Assembly (NCBI RefSeq): GCF_900090305.1
Contig: NZ_LT607751.1
Span: forward strand, 4,588,001 to 4,652,000
DNA: 64,000 nucleotides
Source: Micromonospora siamensis
GTDB lineage: Bacteria; Actinomycetota; Actinomycetes; Mycobacteriales; Micromonosporaceae
Direction: 5' to 3'
Made by a program: the position numbers and the translations under genes
Notes under the pieces: model-generated
Told to the model about the DNA's origin: nothing
The model's input: the letters and a program-made list of their open reading frames with translations, nothing else
Databases searched by the model: none
Part shown: positions 55,535 through 64,000 of the stretch, in pieces
How the letters are laid out: each line of letters starts with the position of its first letter
Position numbering within the stretch: the stretch's first letter is position 1

Positions 55535-55535
55535 T

Positions 55536-55567
55536 GGAGAGGCCGCCACGGGGGGAGCGGCCTCTCC
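55536..55567 (+). terminator. Terminator of the DUF3159 gene
   Basis: A perfect 11-bp stem (GGAGAGGCCGC / GCGGCCTCTCC) with a ten-base loop begins just after the stop codon, preceded by an A-rich stretch (CCAAAAATTAAT) that could serve the opposite strand as a U-tract. Confidence 0.8.
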
Positions 55568-55592
55568 GTGAAGTACGTTACTCCGTCCACGG

Positions 55593-55616
55593 GGCCCCGT
55601 GTGATCCCACGGGGCC
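55593..55616. terminator. Second stem-loop between the DUF3159 and GH48 genes
   Basis: Perfect 9-bp arms GGCCCCGTG and CACGGGGCC with a six-base loop are followed by TGAATTTT and a later CTTTTT. It sits in the convergent gap (55535-55817) and could end transcription from either side. Nothing else is visible in that gap. Confidence 0.65.
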
Positions 55617-55817
55617 TGAATTTTCCGGGCTTTTTCACGCCAGGTTCCACTCCGGGCAACGGGGTGGGCCGACCGGCCCGGCGCGTCGGCCGGACGGTGA
55701 CCCACCCCTGGCCCGACCGTGGGTGTCAGGCCGCCCGCCGGCCGGTCCGCTCGTTCCCCCGGGACCCGCCGGCGACCGGGTGGGCGGGGCAGTGCCGCCC
55801 ACCCGGAGACATCCCGG

Positions 55818-58724
55818 TCAGCCGTTCGGGAACAGGTTCCCGTAGTCGGCGTACGCCATGGCGACGTCGGCCTGGGCCCAGAACCGGTGGTAGTTGAACA
55901 CCGGCTCCGCGCCGCCCTTGAGGTACGCGTCGACCTTCGGCCAGTCCGGGTCGTTCTTGTAGAAGGAACGGATGTCCACGAAGCTCTTGCCGGCGGCGAT
56001 GGCGTCACCGTTGGGCATCTTCCCGGTCCAGCCCGGCGGGACGTAGAGACCCTGCCCGTCGGCGGCGTTGTAGACGTCGTCGAAGCGCTTGTAGTCGCCG
56101 CGCTTCTCCGGCCTCGACACGCCCTTGGCGTCGCTGGCGGCGTAGAGCGCGTCCAGCAGGCCCTTGGCGGTGTCCTTGGCGGCCACGTTGCCCGACTTGG
56201 CCGCGTACGCGATGAGGGTCCGCGCGTAGGCGGCGGCGACGCCGACGTCCTGGCCCTTCACCGTGACCTCGACGTGCAGGTTGGTGTTGGCCTGCGGCGC
56301 CGTCGGGTTCCAGTTGTTCGGCTGGCCGGTCCACTTCATGTCCGACGGGATGGACCAGTTGGCGCCCAGCGTGGTGTTGGCGATCGCCCACGGCACCCAC
56401 TTGTCCAGCAGCGCCTTGGCCTTCGCGTTGCCGGTCTGCAGGTAGAGCTCCGCGATGCGCTGCATCGACCAGGCCTGCATGCCGAACCACTGGTTCGACG
56501 GCGGGTCGTTGTAGACCGGGTCGACGTCGTAGTACATGCCGTAGAAGGTGGCGGTGCCGGCCGGCGGCTGGGCGTAGCTGCCGTCCCAGCTGTTGGTGGC
56601 GCCACCGGCGATGCCGCCCTCGGCGGACTGCAACCAGGTGTAGAACTCCAACTGCCGGTCGAAGCTCTTCTGCCAGTCGGTGACCGCGGTCGGCGACTTC
56701 GGCTTCAGCTCCGGCACGTTGGTCAGCGCCCAGGCCGCGAGCGGGTTCTGGTAGCCGAAGTGGTTGTGGCTGGAGCCGATCCGCCAGGACCAGTTCTGCT
56801 GCGGGTCGTACGCGCCACCCCAGGCGTAGTACCAGGACATCAGGTAGTGCGCCGAGTCCTTGCCGCTGCCGGCCGGGCAGGTGCTGGCGCCGACGCAGTT
56901 GCCGATCTTCTTGAAGTACTTGTCGAACATGGCGTACCGCAGGTAGTCGCCCATCTTGGCGGCCTTGGCCACGGTGGCCGCGACGTCGGCTTCCTTGCCC
57001 TGCGCCTTGGCCCAGGTCAGCGCCCAGTACGCGGCCTGCACGGCGCGGGCGTCGGCGTCCGGGGCGTTGGTGTACTTCCACTGCTTGGCGGGGGCGTTGG
57101 ACTCCTTGACGAACAGGTCCAGGTAGCCGTACTGGCCGCCGTGCTTGAACGTGTCGCAGGACGGCTGCGGGACGGTCTCCCAGACCGACTCCTGGGTGCC
57201 CCGCTGGAAGGTGTTGATGTACGCCGGCTTCGTGGTGCCGTCGCCGCAGCGGCCGAAGCCGTAGGTGTTGTCCACGTCGAGCAGCCAGTGCATGCCGTAG
57301 ATGTCGCCGGTGCCGTAGGTGGACTGCAGCTCGCCGCGCAGCGGGTCCTGGCCGACCGGCACCGACGGCTGGAGGGCCGACGGGTACTGGCTGGGCAGGT
57401 TGTACTCGGCGGCGTACTGCGCCGTCCCGGGAGCCCCAGCAGTGGGCTGGTCTGAATGATTCGGAATTATATATTTTTCCATGACCGTCCACGCGTTGTT
57501 GAACGGGGCCCAGTTCTGGGTGACCCGGCCGTACTGCGCCTCCAGCCAGAGCCAGAAGCTGAACGCCTCGGACGTGGTCTCGTGGCCGTGGTCCGGCGCC
57601 TCGACGATCAGCGTCTCCACCGAGTGGTACGGCACGCCCTCGGGGCTGAAGTAGCCCGAGTTCTTGATCTTGCCGTACTGGTCGAGGAACTTCTTGATGT
57701 ACGCGTTGTCCCCGCCGGGGGTGTCGTTGTCGATCTCGGTGGCGGTGACGGTGAGCGGGGCGATGCCGGTGGCCGAGGCGGTGACGGTGGCGGTGCCCCC
57801 GACGGTGTCGGCGTCCTCGGCGGCCGCGACGGTGGCGGTGACCCCGGTGTTCCAGTTGGCCGGGGTGAGGGTCAGCGTCGTCGGCGAGACGGTGATGTCG
57901 CTGTCCCCGGTGACGGCGAGGGTCACCGGGACGTTGGCGGTCGGCGCCGCGCTGAGGGTGTACCTGACCGTGGCGGTGCCGCCCTCGTTGACGCTCACGG
58001 CCGACGGGGTGGCGACCAGCCGCGGCCCGGTGGCCGGGTTGACCGTGAAGGACTTCTCGGCGATCGCCGAGCCGCCGGCGTTGTCGTACGCCTTGGCCTG
58101 CACGGTGTAGCTGCCGGCCGGCAGGCCGAGCAGGTCGTAGCCGTACGGGGCGGTGGTGTCGGTGTTGACCAGCAGGCCGTTGCGGTAGAACTCGACCTTG
58201 CTGATGGTCCCGTCGGGGTCGCTGGCGGTGGCGGTCAGCGGCACGTCGGCCGGTGCCGCGAAGGGCCCGGCCGGTACGCCCAGCGACACCGTCGGCGGCT
58301 GGTTGGCCACCGCCCCGTTGCAGGCCACCCCGTTGAGGGTGAACGCGGTGGGCTTCGGGTTGCTGCCGGAGTAGGCGCCGTTGAAGCCGATGGTGGTGGC
58401 GGCGCCGGTGGCGAGGCTGCCGTTCCACGACTCGTTGGTCGCGGTCACCTCGCTGCCGCTCTGGCTCCACCGGGCCGACCAGCCCTGGGTGACCCGCTGG
58501 CTGCTGGTGGGGAAGGCGAACTTCAGCGCCCAGTTGTTCAGCGCGTCGCCCAGGTTCTTGATGGTGACGGTGGCGGTGAAGCCGGTGTCCCAGTCACTGG
58601 TCACATAGGTCACGTCGCAGGCCGGGGCGGCCTGCGCGGCGCCGGCCGGCAGGGTGATCCCGCCGATGGCCAGCGCGGTAGCGGCGAGCATCGCCGTGCG
58701 GCGACGTCGTGCCAGGAGTCTCAT
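55818..58724 (-). CDS. Secreted GH48 cellulase with CBM2, Ig-like and Calx-β-like domains
   Basis: This 968-residue processive cellulase acts outside the cell, releasing cellobiose from cellulose chains. Order: signal peptide (1-32, RRRR then a hydrophobic core and AQA-AP cleavage); CBM2 (about 33-135, CDVTYVTSDWDTGFTATVTIKN...LNGVAC); bacterial Ig-like domain (about 140-230, ISKVEFYRNGLLVNTD); Calx-β-like domain (about 232-335, VNEGGTATVRYTLS); and the GH48 catalytic domain (about 345-968, with SEAFSFWLWLEAQYG, GDIYGMHWLLDVDN and SSHNHFGYQNPLAAWAL). It is complete. It is divergent from a GH1 β-glucosidase, and CebR-type operators in the shared upstream region suggest cellobiose-induced expression. 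Confidence 0.96.
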   Translation of the reverse strand: MRLLARRRRTAMLAATALAIGGITLPAGAAQAAPACDVTYVTSDWDTGFTATVTIKNLGDALNNWALKFAFPTSSQRVTQGWSARWSQSGSEVTATNESWNGSLATGAATTIGFNGAYSGSNPKPTAFTLNGVACNGAVANQPPTVSLGVPAGPFAAPADVPLTATASDPDGTISKVEFYRNGLLVNTDTTAPYGYDLLGLPAGSYTVQAKAYDNAGGSAIAEKSFTVNPATGPRLVATPSAVSVNEGGTATVRYTLSAAPTANVPVTLAVTGDSDITVSPTTLTLTPANWNTGVTATVAAAEDADTVGGTATVTASATGIAPLTVTATEIDNDTPGGDNAYIKKFLDQYGKIKNSGYFSPEGVPYHSVETLIVEAPDHGHETTSEAFSFWLWLEAQYGRVTQNWAPFNNAWTVMEKYIIPNHSDQPTAGAPGTAQYAAEYNLPSQYPSALQPSVPVGQDPLRGELQSTYGTGDIYGMHWLLDVDNTYGFGRCGDGTTKPAYINTFQRGTQESVWETVPQPSCDTFKHGGQYGYLDLFVKESNAPAKQWKYTNAPDADARAVQAAYWALTWAKAQGKEADVAATVAKAAKMGDYLRYAMFDKYFKKIGNCVGASTCPAGSGKDSAHYLMSWYYAWGGAYDPQQNWSWRIGSSHNHFGYQNPLAAWALTNVPELKPKSPTAVTDWQKSFDRQLEFYTWLQSAEGGIAGGATNSWDGSYAQPPAGTATFYGMYYDVDPVYNDPPSNQWFGMQAWSMQRIAELYLQTGNAKAKALLDKWVPWAIANTTLGANWSIPSDMKWTGQPNNWNPTAPQANTNLHVEVTVKGQDVGVAAAYARTLIAYAAKSGNVAAKDTAKGLLDALYAASDAKGVSRPEKRGDYKRFDDVYNAADGQGLYVPPGWTGKMPNGDAIAAGKSFVDIRSFYKNDPDWPKVDAYLKGGAEPVFNYHRFWAQADVAMAYADYGNLFPNG

Positions 58725-58956
58725 GTGCGCGGTGTCTCCTCGGACCGGGCCGGGGCGTACGGGCCCCGGCGGGACACCTCCACGCGGTGCACGCGGGGGG
58801 ACGGAGGCGTCCGGAACGGTGGGGTCGTCGGGGGCGGGAGCACGGCTGGGTGCCGCCGGTCCGTTCCCTCGGGGCGCGCCGCGCCGGATCTCCGGCTGCC
58901 CTCGGCGGCCCGCCTCGCGCCAGCTGGCTCCGCTGCGGTGATTCGACAGTGTGCCA

Positions 58957-58970
58957 TGGAAGCGCTCCCA
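58957..58970. promoter_or_regulatory. CebR-type operator TGGAAGCGCTCCCA
   Basis: It differs at one position from the palindrome TGGGAGCGCTCCCA bound by the cellobiose repressor CebR in streptomycetes. It is placed 233 bases upstream of the GH48 start. Confidence 0.85.
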
Positions 58971-59066
58971 CGACAACCACCAGGGCGCTCACGCACATCC
59001 ATGTTTCGATCTCATTTTGGGGCTTTCACAAAGCCGTGACGGGCGTTACAGTCGCTGCATCGCCGA

Positions 59067-59080
59067 TGGGAGCGCTTCCA
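59067..59080. promoter_or_regulatory. CebR-type operator TGGGAGCGCTTCCA
   Basis: One mismatch to the CebR palindrome, as a mirror image of the box at 58957. It lies in the middle of the divergent region, 97 bases from the first box. Confidence 0.85.
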
Positions 59081-59540
59081 TCGACGATGGTGCGAAGAAA
59101 GATCGCCCGGGGCGCCTCGGCGTCCCGGCGGACCAGCCACAAGGCTGACGACGGGCCAGCCCGGACGCCGCCGTCAGCCGTCACCCACCGGCATGGAGGG
59201 AGGTGGAACCAGAGCCACTCGCGTGGCCCGGCTCCCGCGCGACACGCACGGCCGGAGACCCAATCCACTCGTGCGTGGTTGCATCGCGGTGGGGACGGGG
59301 GTTGCCCTCCCCCGTCCCCACACTAAACCCCCGCCCCCGGCGGGAAAAGAGGCCGACGGGACAGGCGTACGACGCCACCCGGACGGCCTCGTTCGCTGCT
59401 CGGGGCCCGTGGACGCCCGCACCGCCGCACCGGCGCCCCGCCGCCCCTGCCCCGCACACCCGGTCGCCCGAACGGCGGGACCGCCGGCCCACCGGCCGCC
59501 GGAGCCCCTCACAGCGCGGAGGGTCGCGCCTACCCTATGC

Positions 59541-59554
59541 TGGGAGCGCTCCCG
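59541..59554. promoter_or_regulatory. CebR-type operator TGGGAGCGCTCCCG at the GH1 promoter
   Basis: One mismatch, at the last base. It begins right after TACCCTATGC, so a bound repressor would cover the transcription start of the GH1 gene 40 bases upstream of its ATG. Confidence 0.85.
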
Positions 59555-59593
59555 GTCGTCCGGCGCGCGCCCCACCCACGAGGAGAACCGCCC

Positions 59594-61033
59594 ATGTCGA
59601 TACTCAGCCGTCGGCACCTGCTCCGCCGCGCCGCGCTCTCCGCCGACGCCACCGGGGCCCCCGGCCCGACCCGCGCCCCGGCGCCCCCCACCGCCGAGGC
59701 CGACGCGCCCGCCGGTGGGCTGCGGTTCCCGCCGGGCTTCGGCTGGGGCGCGGCCACCTCGGCATACCAGATCGAGGGCGCCGCCAAGGAGGACGGCCGC
59801 GGCGAGTCGATCTGGGACACCTTCAGCCGTACGCCCGGGCGCACCCGCAACGGCGACACCGGCGACGTGGCGGCCGACCACTACCGGCGCTGGCCCGAGG
59901 ACCTCGACCTGATGCGCGACCTCGGCCTGCGCAGCTACCGCTTCTCCGTCTCCTGGCCCCGGATCCAGGCCGACGGCACCGGCCGGCCCAACCAGCGCGG
60001 CCTGGACTTCTACCGGCGCCTGGTCGACGGGCTGCACGAGCGCGGCATCGCCCCGATGGTCACCCTCTTCCACTGGGACCTCCCCCAGGCGCTCCAAGAC
60101 GCCGGCGGCTGGGAGAACCGGGACACCGCCCACCGCTTCGCCGACTACGCCACCGCCGTCTTCGAGGGCCTCGGCGACCAGGTGCCGGTCTGGTTGACCG
60201 TCAACGAGCCGAAGACCGTGGTGCAGAACGGCTACCTGTGGGGGCACCACGCGCCGGGCCGGCAGGACGCCGACGCCGCCTACCTGGTCGCCCACCACCT
60301 CCAGCTGGCCCACGGGCTCGCCGTACGTGCGCTGCGCGCCACCGGTTCCCCGGCCCGGATCGGCCCGGCGCTCAACCTGCACCCCTGCTACCCGGCCGAC
60401 GACACGGCCGCGGCAGCCGCCGCCACCCGCCTCTACGACGGGTACGAGAACCGCCTCTACCTCGACTCGATCTTCACCGGGGCGTACCCGGCCGACGTGC
60501 TGGCCGACCTCGGCCCGGACAGCCGGCTGGCCCGCGGCATCACCGACGGCGACCTGGAGATCATCTCCAGCCCGGTGGACCTGCTCGCGGTGCAGTACTA
60601 CACCCCGATCTACGTCACCGCCGGCGGTGGCACCGCCCAGCGCTGGCCCACCTCCGAGGCGGAGTGGCAGCAGATCTACCCCGACGGCATGTACGACATC
60701 CTGACCCGGGTCACCCGCGACTACGGCCCGGTCCCGCTGACCGTCACCGAGAACGGGCTGCCCTGCCCGGACACCCTCGGCGCGGACGACACCGTCGACG
60801 ACGCCGGCCGGATCAGCTTCCTGCGCGACCACTTCGCCGCCGCGCACCGGGCGATCGGCGCCGGCGTGCCGCTGGAGAGCTACCACGTCTGGTCACTGCT
60901 GGACAACTTCGAGTGGGCCGAGGGGTACGACCAGCGCTGGGGCCTGGTCTACGTGGACTACCCGACCCAGCGCCGGATCCTCAAGCGCAGCGCCCACTGG
61001 TACCGCCAGGTCATCGCCGACAACGGCCTCTGA
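59594..61033 (+). CDS. GH1 β-glucosidase
   Basis: This 479-residue family 1 glycoside hydrolase hydrolyses cellobiose to glucose. Visible are GFGWGAATSAYQIEGA at the barrel start, the acid/base Glu205 in TVNEP and the nucleophile Glu386 in VTENG, plus the SLLDNFEWAEGY substrate loop. The N-terminus (SRRHLLRRAALS) looks like a twin-arginine signal, but the hydrophobic core that should follow is absent (ADATGAPGPTRAPAPP instead). The protein may therefore be cytoplasmic, as usual for this family, with a decayed signal. AGGAGA precedes the ATG. A CebR-type box lies in its promoter. Confidence 0.95.
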   Translation: MSILSRRHLLRRAALSADATGAPGPTRAPAPPTAEADAPAGGLRFPPGFGWGAATSAYQIEGAAKEDGRGESIWDTFSRTPGRTRNGDTGDVAADHYRRWPEDLDLMRDLGLRSYRFSVSWPRIQADGTGRPNQRGLDFYRRLVDGLHERGIAPMVTLFHWDLPQALQDAGGWENRDTAHRFADYATAVFEGLGDQVPVWLTVNEPKTVVQNGYLWGHHAPGRQDADAAYLVAHHLQLAHGLAVRALRATGSPARIGPALNLHPCYPADDTAAAAAATRLYDGYENRLYLDSIFTGAYPADVLADLGPDSRLARGITDGDLEIISSPVDLLAVQYYTPIYVTAGGGTAQRWPTSEAEWQQIYPDGMYDILTRVTRDYGPVPLTVTENGLPCPDTLGADDTVDDAGRISFLRDHFAAAHRAIGAGVPLESYHVWSLLDNFEWAEGYDQRWGLVYVDYPTQRRILKRSAHWYRQVIADNGL

Positions 61034-61037
61034 CCCG

Positions 61038-61073
61038 CGAGGAGGGGCCCGGTGCGGACCGGGCCCCTCCTCG
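61038..61073. terminator. Bidirectional terminator between GH1 and roadblock genes
   Basis: A perfect 16-bp stem (CGAGGAGGGGCCCGGT and its complement) with loop GCGG fills the gap between the convergent genes. Confidence 0.9.
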
Positions 61074-61083
61074 ACGACTCCGC

Positions 61084-61512
61084 TCAGCGGGGCAGCGCCT
61101 GCTGCAACTCCGCCCGCAGCGCCGGCGTCAGCATCTCGCCGGCCTGCTTGGCCAGCCGGGCCATCTCGTAGCCCACCACGCCGATGTCGGCCTCGGCGCC
61201 GGCCAGGGTGGCCAGGATCGAACCGTCGCGGATCTGCATGACCAGAAAGTAGCCGCGGCCCATCTCCACCACCGTCTGCTTGACGACGTCCCCGTCGAAC
61301 ATCTGCGCCGCGCCCGCGGTGATGCTCATCAGCCCGGACGTCACCGCCGCCAGCTTGTCCGCGTGGTCCCGGGGCAGGTGCGCGGAGATCGCCACCAGCA
61401 GGCCGTCGGAGGAGACCACCACGGCGTGCGCCACCCCCGGCACCCGCTCGGCGAACGCGGTCACCAGCCAGCTCAGGTCCCGTGCCTCCTGGCTCAACGT
61501 CGTCACTGCCAT
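61084..61512 (-). CDS. Roadblock/LC7-domain protein (CvnB-like)
   Basis: This roadblock/longin-fold protein of 140-142 residues has [43 protein letters not shown] and [18 protein letters not shown]. In actinobacterial conservons this protein follows a sensor kinase (CvnA) and acts with a small GTPase. Its start overlaps the kinase 3' end. The ATG at 61512 directly abuts the G-run, so the GTG at 61506, six bases from GGGGG, may be the true start. The remaining conservon genes (CvnC, CvnD) are not seen downstream: the next gene is the convergent β-glucosidase. Confidence 0.93.
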   Translation of the reverse strand: MAVTTLSQEARDLSWLVTAFAERVPGVAHAVVVSSDGLLVAISAHLPRDHADKLAAVTSGLMSITAGAAQMFDGDVVKQTVVEMGRGYFLVMQIRDGSILATLAGAEADIGVVGYEMARLAKQAGEMLTPALRAELQQALPR

Positions 61513-64000
61513 CCCCCTTCACTGCGCCCGCCAACCGGCGGCAGCCTGAACTCCGTGGTCTCCTCGGCCTCGGCCCGGCGGACCCCGCTGTAGAGCCGGG
61601 AGAGCATCCCGGAGACCGCGTCCGGATCCGGCTCGTGCCGGTTCTGCTCGGCCGGCCGGGCCGAACCGTTGACCGTCGGCAGCTGCGCCATCGGCACCCG
61701 CACCGGCAACCCCCGCTCGTTGGTCCCTCCGGTCACCGGCGTCACCGGGGGCGCCGGTGTCACACCGGCCCCCGCGCCCGGGGCCGGGCCCTGCCGGGAC
61801 CACCACCCGCTCCCCGCCGACGCCGGCGGGCGACCAGCCGGGGCGAGGACGTCCTCGGACCGCACCGGGACCGGACGCGCCACCGGCGAGCCCGGCGCCG
61901 GGCGGTGTCCCGGCCCGGCGCCCACCGCCGGCTGCGCGGCGGGGGCGGTCGGGACCGACTCGCCGGCCGGGTACCGCGGCGCCGGAACGGACGGGCCCGC
62001 CGGGGCGACGAGCCCCGACGGCGCCTGCGCCGGGGCCGGCGGTGCCACCGGGATCTCCCGGCTGACGGGCGCGAGCGGGAACGGCCCGGTCCCCGGCGCG
62101 GCCACCGGATCGGGGCGACGGCCGGCCACCGGCAGCTCGGCCACCGGGGCGACCGGACGGGGCTGCCCGACCAGCGAGGTGAGCATCCGCGGCGAGGCCG
62201 GCTCGTCGAGTTCGGTAGACGGGGTCGCGAGGAGAGCGCCGGGGACCAGGATCCGGGCCACCAGGCCGTGCTGGCCGCCGTCCAGCCGCACCCGCAGCCC
62301 CAGCCGGGCGGCGAGGTGGCTGACCACGAAGAGGCCCATCCGCTCGGACGCGGCCACGTCGGCCGCCGGCGGGCTGGCCAGCACCTCGTTCGCCTGCTCC
62401 AGCGCCGCGGGGCTCATCCCCAGGCCCTCGTCGGCGACCTCGATCACCGCGTCCCGGCCCTCCGGCCGCACCGTCACCCGCACCACCGTGTCCGGCCGGG
62501 AGAAGGCGGTGGCGTTCTCCAGCAGCTCGGCCAGCAGGTGCACCATCTCGCCGACGGCGTGCCCGACCAGGTACAGGTCGGCCACCTGGTCGTGGCGGAC
62601 CCGCTGGTACTGCTCGATCTCGGCGCTGGCCGCCAGCAGCACCGCGCCCAGCCCGACCGGTCGGTTCCACCGCCGGGTCGACTCGGTGCCGGCGAGCACC
62701 AGCAGGCTCTCGTCGTTACGGCGCATCCGGGCGGCCAGGTGGTCCAGCTTGAACAGGTTCTCCAACTGGTCCGGGTCGGCCTCCTCCCGTTCCAGCTCGT
62801 CGAGCAGCTCCAACTGCCGCTCCACCAGCACCTGGCTGCGCCGGGCCAGGTTGACGAACATCGCGTTGACGTTGCGGCGCATCATCGCCTGCTCCACCGC
62901 CACGCTGACCGCGCTGCGGTGCACCGCCACGAACGCCTCGGCCAGCTCACCGAACTCGTCCTGCGAGCGGACCACGGCCGGCGGGACCTGGATGTCCGGC
63001 ACACCCCCGGTCACCCCCCGCAACCGGTCCAGGGCGTCCGGCAGCTCCAGCTGGGCGATCCGCATCGCCTGGCCCCGCAGCAGCCGCATCGACCGGGCCA
63101 CCGACCGGCCGACCAGCAGCGAGATGAGCACGCCGACCAGCAGCACGGTGACCACCGCGCCGGCGACCAGCAGCGTCGTGCGCAGCTGGTCGGAGCTGGC
63201 GTCGTCGGCCCGGCGTACCGCGTCGTCGAGGACCTTCGCCTCCACCTGGCGCAGCAGCTCCTGCCGCTGCTCGCTGGCGGCCCACCACTGTGGCGCGGGC
63301 AGCACCGCCGGGCCGGCGCCGCCGGCCGGGAGGCTCTTCTCCTCCAGCTTCGCCGCGGCGACGAACGCCGGGTCCACCGACGTGCGGTCGTACGTGCGGA
63401 TCTGGTCGGCCGTCGCCGCCACCCGGAACGCGCCGAGCGCGGTGAGCTGCTGGGCGCGCAGGTCGGTCAGGGTCACCTCGTCGTTCGGCGCGTAGCGACC
63501 GGCGCGGGCCGCCTCGTAGAGCTCGGCCCGGACCCGGGAGGAGAGCTCCTTGACCCGGGCCAGCTGGACGTAGCGCAGCACCGCGTCGCTGAGCGCCTGC
63601 TGCTGCTCGCCGGGGGACGGCTCGGCCAGCAGGTTGAGCAGCGCGTCGACGGCCCGGTGGTAGTTGCTCAGGATCGTCTCGCTGCTCAACACCGCCGGCG
63701 GGATCGCGGCCCGGATGTAGACGACCTGGTCGTACGCCTCGAGCACCTCCGAGTACGCGACCCGCCAGGCGGCGTCGGAGTCGGCCAGCGGCTCGGCCGC
63801 CGCGCGCAGGTCCCGCAGCGCCGCGTCGCTGGCCGTCTGCAACGGCTTCAGCGCGGCGATCGCGGCGTCCCGGTCGCCGTTGGCCCCGGCCCGGTGCAGC
63901 GCGCCCAGCTCACCCGCGGCGCGGTCGCGTTCCTGCTGGATCTGGTGGACGGCGGCGGTGATCTGCCGGCCGATGCCCACCTGGCCGGCGAAGTCGCCCA
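61503..64000 (-). CDS. Nitrate/nitrite-sensing-type sensor histidine kinase (partial, runs off right edge)
   Basis: The visible 830 residues lack only the N-terminus. They comprise a helical extracytoplasmic NIT-type sensing domain (to about residue 265 of the visible part), a membrane helix ([22 protein letters not shown]), a HAMP-like region, a helical segment ([32 protein letters not shown]) in place of a classical H-box, and an ATPase domain ([40 protein letters not shown]). A Pro-rich tail of about 250 residues follows. This is the CvnA type found with roadblock proteins. No His-containing HEL/RTPL box is seen, so autophosphorylation is uncertain. The frame is open to the last base. Confidence 0.93.
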   Translation of the reverse strand, partial: GDFAGQVGIGRQITAAVHQIQQERDRAAGELGALHRAGANGDRDAAIAALKPLQTASDAALRDLRAAAEPLADSDAAWRVAYSEVLEAYDQVVYIRAAIPPAVLSSETILSNYHRAVDALLNLLAEPSPGEQQQALSDAVLRYVQLARVKELSSRVRAELYEAARAGRYAPNDEVTLTDLRAQQLTALGAFRVAATADQIRTYDRTSVDPAFVAAAKLEEKSLPAGGAGPAVLPAPQWWAASEQRQELLRQVEAKVLDDAVRRADDASSDQLRTTLLVAGAVVTVLLVGVLISLLVGRSVARSMRLLRGQAMRIAQLELPDALDRLRGVTGGVPDIQVPPAVVRSQDEFGELAEAFVAVHRSAVSVAVEQAMMRRNVNAMFVNLARRSQVLVERQLELLDELEREEADPDQLENLFKLDHLAARMRRNDESLLVLAGTESTRRWNRPVGLGAVLLAASAEIEQYQRVRHDQVADLYLVGHAVGEMVHLLAELLENATAFSRPDTVVRVTVRPEGRDAVIEVADEGLGMSPAALEQANEVLASPPAADVAASERMGLFVVSHLAARLGLRVRLDGGQHGLVARILVPGALLATPSTELDEPASPRMLTSLVGQPRPVAPVAELPVAGRRPDPVAAPGTGPFPLAPVSREIPVAPPAPAQAPSGLVAPAGPSVPAPRYPAGESVPTAPAAQPAVGAGPGHRPAPGSPVARPVPVRSEDVLAPAGRPPASAGSGWWSRQGPAPGAGAGVTPAPPVTPVTGGTNERGLPVRVPMAQLPTVNGSARPAEQNRHEPDPDAVSGMLSRLYSGVRRAEAEETTEFRLPPVGGRSEGGWQ

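Larger units (their letters stand above)
58725..59593. promoter_or_regulatory. Divergent control region of the cellulose locus
   Basis: These 869 bases between the GH48 and GH1 starts hold three CebR-type boxes (listed separately) and a TACCCTAT -10-like stretch just before the third. No gene is convincing; open frames here have random composition. Confidence 0.7.

Overview
The window is GC-rich actinobacterial DNA with GTG starts, a C/G-biased third codon position, CebR-type operators and a roadblock/histidine kinase pair. The gene content suggests Micromonosporaceae, perhaps Micromonospora. That placement is an inference from gene content, not from a marker gene.

Bases 1 to about 25,900 are most of a non-ribosomal peptide synthetase (NRPS) cluster that continues beyond the left edge. 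Three NRPS genes run leftward: 12841->7928, 7911->1174 and 1172->edge. A dimethylargininase-like gene (13255) and a rightward operon face away from them. The operon holds an initiating NRPS (14233-19431), both glutamate mutase subunits, an asparagine-synthetase-like AsnRS paralogue, an FMN glutamate-synthase-like protein, an MbtH protein, a SnoaL-like protein and a branched-chain-type aminotransferase. By domain order the line reads A-T-C-A-T (14233 gene), then C-A-T-C-T* (12841 gene), then T*-A-T-C-A-T-E (7911 gene), then C... (1172 gene). T* marks carrier-like domains that lack the phosphopantetheine serine. One module (C // A-T) is therefore split across two proteins at a junction flanked by dead carriers. 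The first A domain has a serine-type pocket (DVWHVSLVD). The second has an Asp/Asn-type start (DLTK), which fits the glutamate mutase (3-methylaspartate) and the AsnA-like enzyme. The two A-T units of the first NRPS share identical DNA of 590 and 861 bp on either side of a different pocket-coding core, and codon usage changes at those borders.

From about 25,950 to 33,150 lie three STAND-ATPase regulators: a SARP-NB-ARC protein, an XRE-NB-ARC protein and an AfsR-like SARP-NB-ARC-TPR protein. From about 33,150 to 36,350 there is a scarred stretch: a possible STAS remnant, an orphan gene, an IS481-type remnant, and a serine recombinase abutting tRNA-Leu(GAG).

From 36,567 onward the region looks like core chromosome. 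It contains a TPR/proline-rich membrane protein, a propeller/FnIII surface protein, MoxR, DUF58 and a transglutaminase-fold membrane protein whose catalytic Cys and His are replaced. These are followed by an SDR/F420 oxidoreductase pair, LtrA, DUF1028, a DinB-fold protein, a PEBP-family protein, PAP2, a polysaccharide-lyase remnant, a TetR/hydrolase pair with a palindromic operator, and DUF3159. A cellulose-use locus follows (secreted GH48 and GH1 with three CebR-type boxes). The right edge holds a roadblock protein and a nitrate-sensing-type histidine kinase that runs off the window.
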